Shown one piece after another: positions 49,730 to 58,772 of a stretch of 64,000 bases of DNA. The notes under the pieces are model-generated. The model did no database searches. It was not told where the DNA came from and was given only the letters and a program-made list of their open reading frames with translations. The stretch lies in the NCBI GenBank assembly GCA_001872575.1, contig MNWP01000020.1, positions 72,747 to 136,746 of the forward strand, in the 5' to 3' direction. This DNA comes from Candidatus Peregrinibacteria bacterium CG1_02_54_53. GTDB taxonomy: Bacteria > Patescibacteriota > Gracilibacteria > Peribacterales > Peribacteraceae. The stretch's first letter is position 1, and each line of letters begins with the position of its first letter. Made by a program: the position numbers and the translations under genes.

Positions 49730-50944
49730 TCAATAAGACGGATGTCGGGCATAGTACTGCTGAGCCGCGTTTGTCATACGATCCTTTGTATTCGTTACCT
49801 GTTCCACGGCATCGCAGGCATCCAGGACGGTTTGCATGTTGGACCAGAAACCCAGCAGTGCGACGCGGATTTCGGATGCCGGATCGCGTTTTCCCGCCGC
49901 AACCTCCATGCCGGCAATAGAGCGACCACGCACGGAACGAACTTCTAACAAATTCCTTCGCAATTCTTTTGCATTGATGTGCGATGGAGCAGTGAGAACG
50001 CTGACAACCGCTGCACGCTTTGCCTGTTCCACCGGATTGGAAAAACCGATGGCTTCGAATCCCGCCTCAAGTGCACGCTGGTTTCTGGCGTGTTCCGCAA
50101 AAAGCCCGGAAAGATTTCCATTGGCTCGTTCAATGGTGATTTCCATTGCCCTCCTCAGGCCGTAGAGACTTTGCACTGCGGGAGTCGCGTGGTAGGTGCC
50201 CGCATTCCAATAGTGCATATTTTCCGGCAAATCGAAATACATGCTGCCCGGCGGCTGTCCTTGCTTTCTTCGTTCCTCAATTCTCTTCATGGCAAACGGG
50301 GCGGCAGTAAAAGGTGCCGTGCCTGGCGGCGCATTGACTCCCTTTTGTGAGCAGGCAGAAACGTAAGCAGCTTTCCAGTCATCGGCGTTGACCGCCGTCC
50401 CACCGAAGGCACAGACGGAGTCGATACAGAGCATGACGTCAAAGCGCGTTGCTATGGCGCCCAGCGTCACCAGATCTTCATCAGGGATTTGCGCCCCTGT
50501 TGATGTTTCGATTTGCGCCATGAATGCCGCAGAGATGTTGCCTCTTCCATATCGTTTCAGTGTGTCTTCAAAGACATTGGGATCAATCGTCTCGCCGAAT
50601 TTCGTCGGAATTTCTACGGCCTGTGCACCTCTTCTCCGGATCATATCGCCCAGCCGATCACTGAAGAATCCGGAATTAACGAATACCGCTTTGTCTTTCG
50701 GTTGCACGAAGTTCATGACGCCGGCCTCATTACCGCCGGTCCCCGATGCCGTCAGAATACCCGTGTCGGGATTTGTCGTTCCGAAAAGCGTACGCGCCAA
50801 TCTCTGAATGGCTTTGCATTCTCCCAAAAAATCGGGGTGTGTGTGATTCTGGGTCTGACGTGCCATTTCTCGCTGGACTTCGGGATGGATACCGGTAGGC
50901 CCGGGCGTGAGTTGCAGAATCTCCGGTGCGGCCTCAGATGGCAT
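49730..50944 (-). CDS. class V aminotransferase (SerC / alanine-glyoxylate aminotransferase-like)
   Basis: LTPGPTGIHPEVQREMARQ, TASGTGGNEAGVMNF, CIDSVCAFGG, SACSQKGVNAPPG PLP-lysine region. Confidence 0.88.
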   Translation of the reverse strand: MPSEAAPEILQLTPGPTGIHPEVQREMARQTQNHTHPDFLGECKAIQRLARTLFGTTNPDTGILTASGTGGNEAGVMNFVQPKDKAVFVNSGFFSDRLGDMIRRRGAQAVEIPTKFGETIDPNVFEDTLKRYGRGNISAAFMAQIETSTGAQIPDEDLVTLGAIATRFDVMLCIDSVCAFGGTAVNADDWKAAYVSACSQKGVNAPPGTAPFTAAPFAMKRIEERRKQGQPPGSMYFDLPENMHYWNAGTYHATPAVQSLYGLRRAMEITIERANGNLSGLFAEHARNQRALEAGFEAIGFSNPVEQAKRAAVVSVLTAPSHINAKELRRNLLEVRSVRGRSIAGMEVAAGKRDPASEIRVALLGFWSNMQTVLDACDAVEQVTNTKDRMTNAAQQYYARHPSY

Positions 50945-51032
50945 ATACAGGAAGATGGACAAGAAAAGGAAAAACATCCTCGCCTAGTTTCTTGGGTGGA
51001 TCAAGCCGAGAGATCGATAAATATACGTTCCG

Positions 51033-52457
51033 ATGTCGCTGCTTCGTAGTACACTTTTCACGGTGAAACGTTCCGAAATCCTGCTCGGCCTGCTACGCCT
51101 GCCCATTGACGCGCTTGCGGTTATTGCGGCGCTTCTTCTCGCCTACAGGCTGCGCGAAGCCCGGGTGGACCTCATTCCCGGCGTGCAGCTGCTGGATCCG
51201 GCGACGACCCTTCCTCCATTGCAGATCTACGCCGATTCGTTCGTTGTACCGAGCGTGGTCGCCTTTCTGCTCCTCTCCGCTCTATTGGGCCTCTACGCCC
51301 TGCGCTCCACCATCAGCTCATGGCGGGAAATGGGGAACGTGACGGTTGCATCTCTGCTCTGGCTCGTGGCCGTGGTGGCGTGGTTTTTCTTTGTTGAGAA
51401 GCAGCTCTTCTATTCTCGCATTCTCTTATTCCATGCCGTGTTCTTTTTAGTGATCTTTAGTGTATCGGGTCGCACAACACTCGTGCTGTTGCAGCGCGCA
51501 CTTCTGCGACTTGGGATTGGCGTGCGTACCGTTGTCTCTGTCGGACGTTATCCCATCACACCTCTCGCCCGTAAGACACTGGAGCATGATGCCCGCTATC
51601 GCTACGTCGGGCATTTGCAGGATCTTGCGGGAATCCGCCGACTCGCGCACGCACCGGTCATCGATCTCGTGCTGCAGACCGATCCGAATCCCGAGAGCGA
51701 AGAAACCATCACGCTCATCGATTTCTGTCGAAGTCGCCATATCGGGTATGGGTTCTTCCCTCCCGTTTTTACCGATGTACCACACCTTTTGCGTATCGAG
51801 CGGCTGGGCATGCTCCCCATGATCCGCTTTCAACCAACCCCGCTCGACGGATGGGGACGCGTCGTAAAGCGACTTGGTGATGTTGTCCTCAGCTGTGCGC
51901 TGATTCTCATCCTTCTTCCCCTGTTTGTTCTGTTGGGGATAGGCGTGCTCATCGACAGCGGCTGGCCGATCTTCTTCATTTCGAGACGCGTGGGTGATTT
52001 TGGTCGACGGCACATTCCCATGCTGAAATTCCGTTCCATGGTGTGCGATGCCGAAGCGCGCAAAGAGGAATTGCATCACTTGAGCCATCGCAGCGACGGG
52101 CCGCTCTTCAAAGTGCATGAAGATCCGCGCGTGACCACATTCGGACACTTCCTCCGTCGCTGGTCTCTCGATGAATTGCCTCAGCTCTTCAATGTGCTGG
52201 CGGGGCAGATGTCTCTGGTGGGTCCGCGACCGCACCTGCCCTCCGAAGTCAATCGCTACACGCACGTGCACCGGCGCGTGTTCGCCGTGCGTCCGGGCAT
52301 GACGGGCCTGGCGCAAGTGATGGGTCGCAGCTCTCTGCCGTTCGAAGAAGAGGTGAAATATGACCTGCAGTACGTCGAAGAGTGGTCACCATTTTTGGAT
52401 CTGTGGATCTTGTGGAGGACGGCGTTCGTCGTTCTTAAGAAAAAGGGGGCGGAATGA
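51033..52457 (+). CDS. polyprenyl glycosylphosphotransferase (WcaJ/WbaP-like)
   Basis: KRLGDVVLSCALILILLPLFVLLGIGVLIDSGWPIFFISRRVG...MLKFRSMV...WSLDELPQLFNVLAGQMSLVGPRPHLPSEV. Confidence 0.93.
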   Translation: MSLLRSTLFTVKRSEILLGLLRLPIDALAVIAALLLAYRLREARVDLIPGVQLLDPATTLPPLQIYADSFVVPSVVAFLLLSALLGLYALRSTISSWREMGNVTVASLLWLVAVVAWFFFVEKQLFYSRILLFHAVFFLVIFSVSGRTTLVLLQRALLRLGIGVRTVVSVGRYPITPLARKTLEHDARYRYVGHLQDLAGIRRLAHAPVIDLVLQTDPNPESEETITLIDFCRSRHIGYGFFPPVFTDVPHLLRIERLGMLPMIRFQPTPLDGWGRVVKRLGDVVLSCALILILLPLFVLLGIGVLIDSGWPIFFISRRVGDFGRRHIPMLKFRSMVCDAEARKEELHHLSHRSDGPLFKVHEDPRVTTFGHFLRRWSLDELPQLFNVLAGQMSLVGPRPHLPSEVNRYTHVHRRVFAVRPGMTGLAQVMGRSSLPFEEEVKYDLQYVEEWSPFLDLWILWRTAFVVLKKKGAE

Positions 52458-52477
52458 TGACCTCTTATGAGTTCTTC

Positions 52478-54751
52478 CTAAAACAACTCCATCTGCGGCT
52501 TGCCACTCTCTTTGGAGGGCTTGGCTTCATGGGCGAACTGTTGCAGGTACCCCATTACGCGTTTGCCGTAGGATTTGGTCTTGAGGCGGTCATCGGTAAT
52601 CAGAACCTCTCCGTGAAATGTGCGGTGACGGCAGAAAGTCCGTAGCAGGCGGAACAGTCGGTGTTCCAATCGCGGCAAGAAGTACCCCTCGAAGGCATTG
52701 GGGTAGTGTACGGCTCGCCGCGAGAGCACGGTGTGCGAGGGATGATCGAAGGGCAATGAAGCAATAATCAAACGGTCCGCGATCTCGGCCGGTAGCTCCA
52801 CATCCTCGTAGCTCCAGGGGGTGAGCATCCAGATTGTCGGCGGGGCTGCGGCCAGAAATTCCGCTGTCATGCGTTCGATACCCCCGCTCAAGCTTTGACA
52901 GATGAATGTGACATTGCGTTGCTCCAAAGACGGCGTGAACTCCACGTACTTCTCTTCGATAATGCGACGACTGCCCACGAGGACGACGGATTTGCCGACG
53001 GGAGGGTCCCTCAGAAAGTCATCGAGAGAGATATCGGTACGAATGGAAAGCGGGAGAGAGAATGGCGGAAAAGGAGTTGGGGCAGACAAATCGGCAGTCG
53101 GCAAAATCTCGTGCAATGTTCCCGCACTTTTCGGAGGTACGGTGAGAATGGTCGGGTACTCTTCGTACAGCAGCGAGGAGAGCAGCGGTCCGATACGTTC
53201 CGGAACAGATTGAATGAACTGACTCCCTCCCTGTCGTTGTTCGATCCATGCGATACGGTGATGGAGTAAATCCGGAGTAAGGATGCGATCCAGGTCTGCG
53301 AGATCGCGTCGGGGTAGTTCAGGCAACGTGGTATCTGTCAGAAAAGGGGCGATGCGCTCACGAAGAGCCTCTGCTTCGGCGGTTTCGAGATCCTGACCGG
53401 TGAGATAACGCACATCCTGGAATGCACGCACGCGCTCGATCCAGATCTGCAATAAATCCAAAAAGCTCGTGAGATTCTCACGCCCCTCGGCCGCAGCACG
53501 CACATGGTCGAGCACCACCTGCCATCGCAGAGCCTTGGTGGTGGTGTCTTCGAGCATGGAGGCATCTGTGACGAGCAGATGTGTCTGCGCAGAGAGCGCA
53601 TCACGGCCCGGATGTTGCGAATCAGCGAGAATGGAGAGTAGTTGCTGGTGATCGATGATCACGACGTCAGGCAGTTGTATAAATTGCCGGTGGTACGCTT
53701 GTGATTCCTGTGTGCAGGCGAGTTTTCCATACCAGACCGAGCGCTCATCTCCATGCAGAGGAAGGTCTCTGTGCGCTGTGGGGCGGTACCATCGAAGTTT
53801 CACAGCCAGTGTGGCTTCGTCTGCAGTGAATGATTGCTGCAGCAGCAGAGCTTCGGCTGCATCAGGATCGAGCAGCAGAGGTGCAGGCATGAGTACGCGA
53901 GATTGATCTTCGGACAGTGTGAGACGGCGAACACATGCTTCGAGATTCTTGACGACGATCCAGGTCGGCTCTTTCGATGTCAGGGCAGTATCGACGATAC
54001 GTTGCAGTGTTTGAGGAGCGAGCGAATCTTCGATGAGAGTGACGCCCGGCTTGCTCACGGATGGCAGCGATACGCGTTCTCCAATTTGCTGTTTCTTTGC
54101 GCGCGATGGTCGTGTTCCCGAGAGAAGCCATTTGGGGCGCCTGGCAGCGGCAGTCGTCGGCAACACTTCAGCCAGGCGGCGATACCCGGGCGAAGCGAGC
54201 GAGAACGTTTCGAAGAGAGTGCGTAGTTCGTCGGGGGGCAGCTCGTGCAGACGCGTCCAACATTTACCAAAGAGCTCCAACGTGGCGTGCACATCGCCAA
54301 GCGCGCGGTGAACGGGTTCATGGCGCAATTTCAAAATCGTACTCACATAGCCGAGCGAGTAACTCGTGAGTTCCGGAAACACCAGTGACGCGAGCATGGA
54401 GGTATCGACCCAGGCGCGCTCCGAAAGATCAATGCCCTCCCCTTTGAGCATGCGGATGTCAAAACCTACGTTCTGCCCGACGATCAGCGCATCCGTTCCG
54501 ATGCGTGTTTGGATGGTCTCGCGCATGTCGTCGAACGTCGGCTTACCCTCAAGCATCTGCGGCGTAATATGCGTGAGCACCTGCACGGTCGGCGGAATAT
54601 CTTCGGCGATCGAAATGAGCGTCTCGAACTCTTCTACGACTTTGCCGCCTTCGGCACGCACTGAAGCAAACTCGATCACACGGTTCACCTTAGGAACGAA
54701 ACCCGTTGTTTCGGTATCGAGGACAACGAAGGAAAGTGGCGGGATATTCAC
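52478..54751 (-). CDS. DnaQ-family 3'-5' exonuclease fused to a degenerate DinG-like helicase region
   Basis: FVVLDTETTGFVPKVNRVIEFA, VHRALGDVHATLELF; C-term RLIIASLPFDHPSHTV...AFEGYFLPRLEHRLFRLLRT...DDRLKTKSYGKRVMGYL; no GxGKT found. Confidence 0.8.
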   Translation of the reverse strand: MNIPPLSFVVLDTETTGFVPKVNRVIEFASVRAEGGKVVEEFETLISIAEDIPPTVQVLTHITPQMLEGKPTFDDMRETIQTRIGTDALIVGQNVGFDIRMLKGEGIDLSERAWVDTSMLASLVFPELTSYSLGYVSTILKLRHEPVHRALGDVHATLELFGKCWTRLHELPPDELRTLFETFSLASPGYRRLAEVLPTTAAARRPKWLLSGTRPSRAKKQQIGERVSLPSVSKPGVTLIEDSLAPQTLQRIVDTALTSKEPTWIVVKNLEACVRRLTLSEDQSRVLMPAPLLLDPDAAEALLLQQSFTADEATLAVKLRWYRPTAHRDLPLHGDERSVWYGKLACTQESQAYHRQFIQLPDVVIIDHQQLLSILADSQHPGRDALSAQTHLLVTDASMLEDTTTKALRWQVVLDHVRAAAEGRENLTSFLDLLQIWIERVRAFQDVRYLTGQDLETAEAEALRERIAPFLTDTTLPELPRRDLADLDRILTPDLLHHRIAWIEQRQGGSQFIQSVPERIGPLLSSLLYEEYPTILTVPPKSAGTLHEILPTADLSAPTPFPPFSLPLSIRTDISLDDFLRDPPVGKSVVLVGSRRIIEEKYVEFTPSLEQRNVTFICQSLSGGIERMTAEFLAAAPPTIWMLTPWSYEDVELPAEIADRLIIASLPFDHPSHTVLSRRAVHYPNAFEGYFLPRLEHRLFRLLRTFCRHRTFHGEVLITDDRLKTKSYGKRVMGYLQQFAHEAKPSKESGKPQMELF

Positions 54752-54790
54752 ATCCCGATACTAGAGCGCGCAGCGGATCCCTGCCAGCAA

Positions 54791-56017
54791 TCAACTCTCG
54801 GATGCTTCTGGCTTGGCCTCTTCTTCGGTGGGCTCTTCAGAGGCAACATCAGGGGCAGTATCGGCTTCGGGGGCGGGCGTTTCAGGGGGCACGGCTTCCG
54901 CAAGTGCCACGTCCCCCTCTCTCAGTTCCGCCAACTTCGCTTTGAAGGCCGCCAGTTCCTCGTAGTTGTACATATCGAGTTCGAATCCTGTGAGCTCGGT
55001 GGCCAGTCGAATATTCTGGCCCTTCTTACCGATAGCCATGGGGCGCTGGGCCTCTTCGACGAAAACTGCGGCACGCTTCTTGATACGGCGGCTCTGGTCG
55101 TCCAGTCGCTCCTGATCGTTCACGATAATCACGGCCGAGATGGAAGCCGGCTGCAATGCGGTCGAAATGAGCTTAATGGGATCTTCGCTCCACTCGATCA
55201 TATCCACACGCTCGCCGTTGATCTCTTCCATAACCGCCTGAATACGTACGCCCTTCTGGCCCACGCACGCGCCGATGGGATCGATACGGGGATCACTGCT
55301 TGCAACGGCCACCTTGCTGCGGAAGCCGGCATCACGAGCAATCGCCTTGATCGTCACATCGCCGTTGCGCACTTCGGGGATCTCAAGCTCGAGCAGCTTT
55401 CGCACAAGACCGGCGTGTGTGCGCGAGATGCGCAATTGCGGGCCCTTGCCCGTGAGTTCCACTTTATCCAGGTAAACGCGGAGGCGCTTGCCGGTGTAGT
55501 AGTGTTCTCCGGGAATCTGTTCCCTCCACGGCAGACTCACCGCCATTCCTTCAATCTCGAGGGTCACCCAGTTGGGTTCCACTTTGGTCACGGTGGCCGT
55601 GAGCAATTCGTTCTCACGATCCTTGAACATTTCGTACAGACTCTGCTTCTCGGCCTCCTGCAACTTCTGCAGAATCACCTGTTTGGCCGCCTGTGCGGCA
55701 ATACGTCCGTAACCGACGGGCGTCACATCAATCGAGATCTCGTCACCGGCCTCGGCATCAGGCTTCACCTTGCGTGCGTCCCTGAGGCTGATTTCGAAAT
55801 TCTCATTCTCCACATCCTCGACCACTTCTTTCACCAGCAGGATCGTGGGCATGTCTTTGCCTTCATCCAGATCGACGCGGATTTCCTGCTCCTTGTTACC
55901 GAAATCCTTGCGGTAGGCGGTGGCAATGGCCTGCTTTACGGCCTCAAGCACTTGCTCGGGCTTGACGCTCTTCTCGGCACAGATCTGGTTAATGGCGGCG
56001 ATGAATGATGCTCGCAT
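54791..56017 (-). CDS. nusA: transcription termination/antitermination protein NusA
   Basis: ATAYRKDFGNKEQEIRVDLDEG; S1 region; DPIGACVGQKGVRIQAVMEEINGERVDMIEW KH motif. Confidence 0.95.
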   Translation of the reverse strand: MRASFIAAINQICAEKSVKPEQVLEAVKQAIATAYRKDFGNKEQEIRVDLDEGKDMPTILLVKEVVEDVENENFEISLRDARKVKPDAEAGDEISIDVTPVGYGRIAAQAAKQVILQKLQEAEKQSLYEMFKDRENELLTATVTKVEPNWVTLEIEGMAVSLPWREQIPGEHYYTGKRLRVYLDKVELTGKGPQLRISRTHAGLVRKLLELEIPEVRNGDVTIKAIARDAGFRSKVAVASSDPRIDPIGACVGQKGVRIQAVMEEINGERVDMIEWSEDPIKLISTALQPASISAVIIVNDQERLDDQSRRIKKRAAVFVEEAQRPMAIGKKGQNIRLATELTGFELDMYNYEELAAFKAKLAELREGDVALAEAVPPETPAPEADTAPDVASEEPTEEEAKPEASES

Positions 56018-56138
56018 GGAAGATGGGGGAAAACGCTGCGGAAAATCACCGTTCCGACGCTACGGAACAGTGTGCACTACTTCTTCATGAACTCTAAGCC
56101 TATTGTATCGGTGTTTGGGGCCAGTCGCAAGCAAAAGG

Positions 56139-56759
56139 TCATTCTCTCTTTGGCTGCTCATCATCGAGATGATGCGGCTTCTCTCCGTCAAATACGTACG
56201 TCGACCAGCCGGCCAGTGACTTGTCGGTATCCCTGCGTATCGCGCTTCGTCGGGTGGCAACTCTTTCTCTTCTCGTTAGTGGCTTGAGCCTGCGATCCCT
56301 CAGTGCGTCTTTGTAATGTGCCCGATTGATAGCCTGCATCAATTCGCCCATGGTCTTGACGACCATCTCATAGGGGAAAATTTGATGAAGCTGCAGCGGT
56401 CGATTGAGGGAATCATGAACAGCGACGGAATCATAGAGATCGGGATGTGATTGCACGTGGATTACACGCATAAGCGGCAGTGCCTGCTCGAGTTTGGCAT
56501 GTTGTGTGACCCACGAAGAATCCACAGGATGTACCGGAATGCGGTCAACAGACTGTTGATCGAGACAGTCCGGCAAATCAAATGACTGTCCTGTCCTTGC
56601 CAGTATTGTGATACACCGTACGCGAAATGATTCTTGCATGATCTCCGTGAGCGCCGGCAGCCGAAGATCGTTCAGAAGTTCGCGGCCGATGAGGAGCGTA
56701 TTTCCTTTTTGTTCCATACGACGGAGGATCTTTCTATTCCTCAGGATGGTACCTGTCAA
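56139..56759 (-). CDS. hypothetical protein
   Basis: 206-aa ORF between nusA and lspA (divergent from lspA); possible later start MEQKGNTLLIG. Confidence 0.5.
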   Translation of the reverse strand: MTGTILRNRKILRRMEQKGNTLLIGRELLNDLRLPALTEIMQESFRVRCITILARTGQSFDLPDCLDQQSVDRIPVHPVDSSWVTQHAKLEQALPLMRVIHVQSHPDLYDSVAVHDSLNRPLQLHQIFPYEMVVKTMGELMQAINRAHYKDALRDRRLKPLTRRERVATRRSAIRRDTDKSLAGWSTYVFDGEKPHHLDDEQPKRE

Positions 56760-56808
56760 TCAACGGGACGCATTCTCTCCTGAGCAAAATATTTGCTACC
56801 ATAATCAT

Positions 56809-57234
56809 ATGCACGTTCTCCTCATTTCGGCATTTCTCAGCGGCACGGTCAGCATTGTGAGTGCTGTTTTGGCCGATACATTCCTCTCACAACACATTCC
56901 ACTTGCAGGATCCTTTGCAGGGTTGCAGTTCTCGCAAAACCCGGGAGTCACCTTTGGAGTCGCTTTTGCTCCCACCCTGCAGATGACACTGATTGCCGTT
57001 GCCCTCGTGGCCGTTGCATGGATGTCGCTCAAAGCACATAAAACGGCAGAACGAGTGGCATATGGGCTCATCCTTGGAGGCGGATTGGCGAACATTATCG
57101 ATCGTTTGCGCGACGGTCTTGTCACCGATTACTTCCAGATTGGCTCTTTCCCCGTGTTTAACGTGGCGGATAGCTGTATCACGGTGGGGGTTGGTATTCT
57201 GTTCATGGAGTTTTTGCTGAAGCGGAAAGGGTAG
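56809..57234 (+). CDS. lspA: lipoprotein signal peptidase (SPase II)
   Basis: FSQNPGVTFGVAF, LILGGGLANIIDRLRDGLVTDYFQIG, FPVFNVADSCITVGVGIL. Confidence 0.93.
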   Translation: MHVLLISAFLSGTVSIVSAVLADTFLSQHIPLAGSFAGLQFSQNPGVTFGVAFAPTLQMTLIAVALVAVAWMSLKAHKTAERVAYGLILGGGLANIIDRLRDGLVTDYFQIGSFPVFNVADSCITVGVGILFMEFLLKRKG

Positions 57235-57237
57235 AGA

Positions 57238-57345
57238 CGAAGAATGATGAAGTAAGAATTATGAATTAAACAGGGAATTGCTCAGATTGCATTCCACGTT
57301 CATTATTCTTGATTCTTTATTCCTCATTCATACTTCAATTCCTTC
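57238..57345. repeat. inverted AT-rich simple-repeat pair without a gene between the arms
   Basis: cgaagaatgatgaagtaagaattatgaattaa (57238-57269) and ttcattattcttgattctttattcctcattcatacttcaattcc, inverted. Confidence 0.55.
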
Positions 57346-57394
57346 CGCAAACCGCTACCACCCGCCATCCCTTCACGCTAAAATGCACTCCTCT

Positions 57395-58732
57395 ATGGAT
57401 ATCCGCTATCGCGTACGCGGCGGGCTTCCCCTCCGTGGCGACATCCAGATCAGCGGCTCGAAAAACGCAGCGCTTCCGCTTATCGCAGCATCGGTTCTTG
57501 CCAGCGGAGAAACGGTGCTTCACAACATTCCCCGGCTGCGTGACATCACGGTCATGCTGCGCATTTTGGAATTTCTCGGTGCCGAGACTTCGTTTCAGGG
57601 CAACATCGTTCGCATCCGCACGCATAAGCTTCAGAATCGATTAATCCCCAGCGAACTCGTGAACAGGTTGCGCGGATCGATCGTGTTGCTGGGCCCCCTG
57701 CTTGCCCGTTTCGGCGAGGTATCAATGGCCTATCCGGGCGGTTGCGTGCTTGGCAAGCGACCGGTTCATGCCCACATCGTTGCACTTGAACAATTGGGGG
57801 CAAAAGACCGCAGTACTGATGAAGTGTTGCATCTTGAAGGAGCGCTGAGGCCCGGTCGCGTGATCCTGCCTGAATTCTCTGTGACAGCGACGGAGAACGC
57901 CGTCATGGCCGCCGCTCTGGTTCCGGGAGAAGTGCAAATTGATCTCGCTGCAGCCGAGCCGCACGTACAGGAAGTGGAGAAAATCGTGGCTTCAATGGGG
58001 GCACAGGTGCAGGGAATCGGTACGCATACGGTGTTGATTCAGGGCCAGAAGACACTGCAAGCACGCACACACACGGTTATTTCGGATTATCTTGAAGCGG
58101 GAGCGTTCATCATTGCCGCGCTCGTAACCAAAGGGAAAGTGCGTCTGCATGGAGCGGATAGTGAACACCTCGTTTCATTTCTGAGCGTACTGAAACGCAT
58201 GGGTGCCATTGTGAAACTGGAAGGAGATGTGATGTTTGTTGATGGCGAGCTTTCGACGCTGAAGTCACTCGAAGTACGTACGAACATTTTCCCCGGATTC
58301 CCGACCGATCTGCAGGCGACTATGGGCGTTGCCATGACGCAGGCTCATGGCGTGAGCAGAATCTTTGAGCGGCTCTTCGAAGGGCGCATGGCGTACCTCT
58401 ATGAACTGGAGAAGATGGGAGCGCATATTGAGATTCTCAATGCGCACGAGGCGCTTGTGATCGGCCCCACGGAACTCAAGGGACGCATTGTTTCGAGCAA
58501 TGATATTCGTGCCGGAGCGGCCATGGTTCTGGCGGGTTTATGTGCAAGCGGAGACACCACCATCACCGACATTCGCTACATCGAGCGTGGCTATGACCGT
58601 TTCGATGAAAAACTGAGATCTCTCGGAGCGGACATCGATAAAATCGTCACCGAGGAACATCGCGAGCAGAATGATGAGGCCGATGCCTCGCTCTCCTCTG
58701 GCGCACCGGCTCTGCTCGTGGCACAGAAGTGA
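57395..58732 (+). CDS. murA: UDP-N-acetylglucosamine 1-carboxyvinyltransferase
   Basis: MDIRYRVRGGLPLRGDIQISGSKNAALPLIAASVLASGETVLHNIP; alternative start 57383. Confidence 0.95.
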   Translation: MDIRYRVRGGLPLRGDIQISGSKNAALPLIAASVLASGETVLHNIPRLRDITVMLRILEFLGAETSFQGNIVRIRTHKLQNRLIPSELVNRLRGSIVLLGPLLARFGEVSMAYPGGCVLGKRPVHAHIVALEQLGAKDRSTDEVLHLEGALRPGRVILPEFSVTATENAVMAAALVPGEVQIDLAAAEPHVQEVEKIVASMGAQVQGIGTHTVLIQGQKTLQARTHTVISDYLEAGAFIIAALVTKGKVRLHGADSEHLVSFLSVLKRMGAIVKLEGDVMFVDGELSTLKSLEVRTNIFPGFPTDLQATMGVAMTQAHGVSRIFERLFEGRMAYLYELEKMGAHIEILNAHEALVIGPTELKGRIVSSNDIRAGAAMVLAGLCASGDTTITDIRYIERGYDRFDEKLRSLGADIDKIVTEEHREQNDEADASLSSGAPALLVAQK

Positions 58733-58772
58733 GCGCCTTCAAGGCACAGGCCGTTTGTTGTACTGTGAATGC

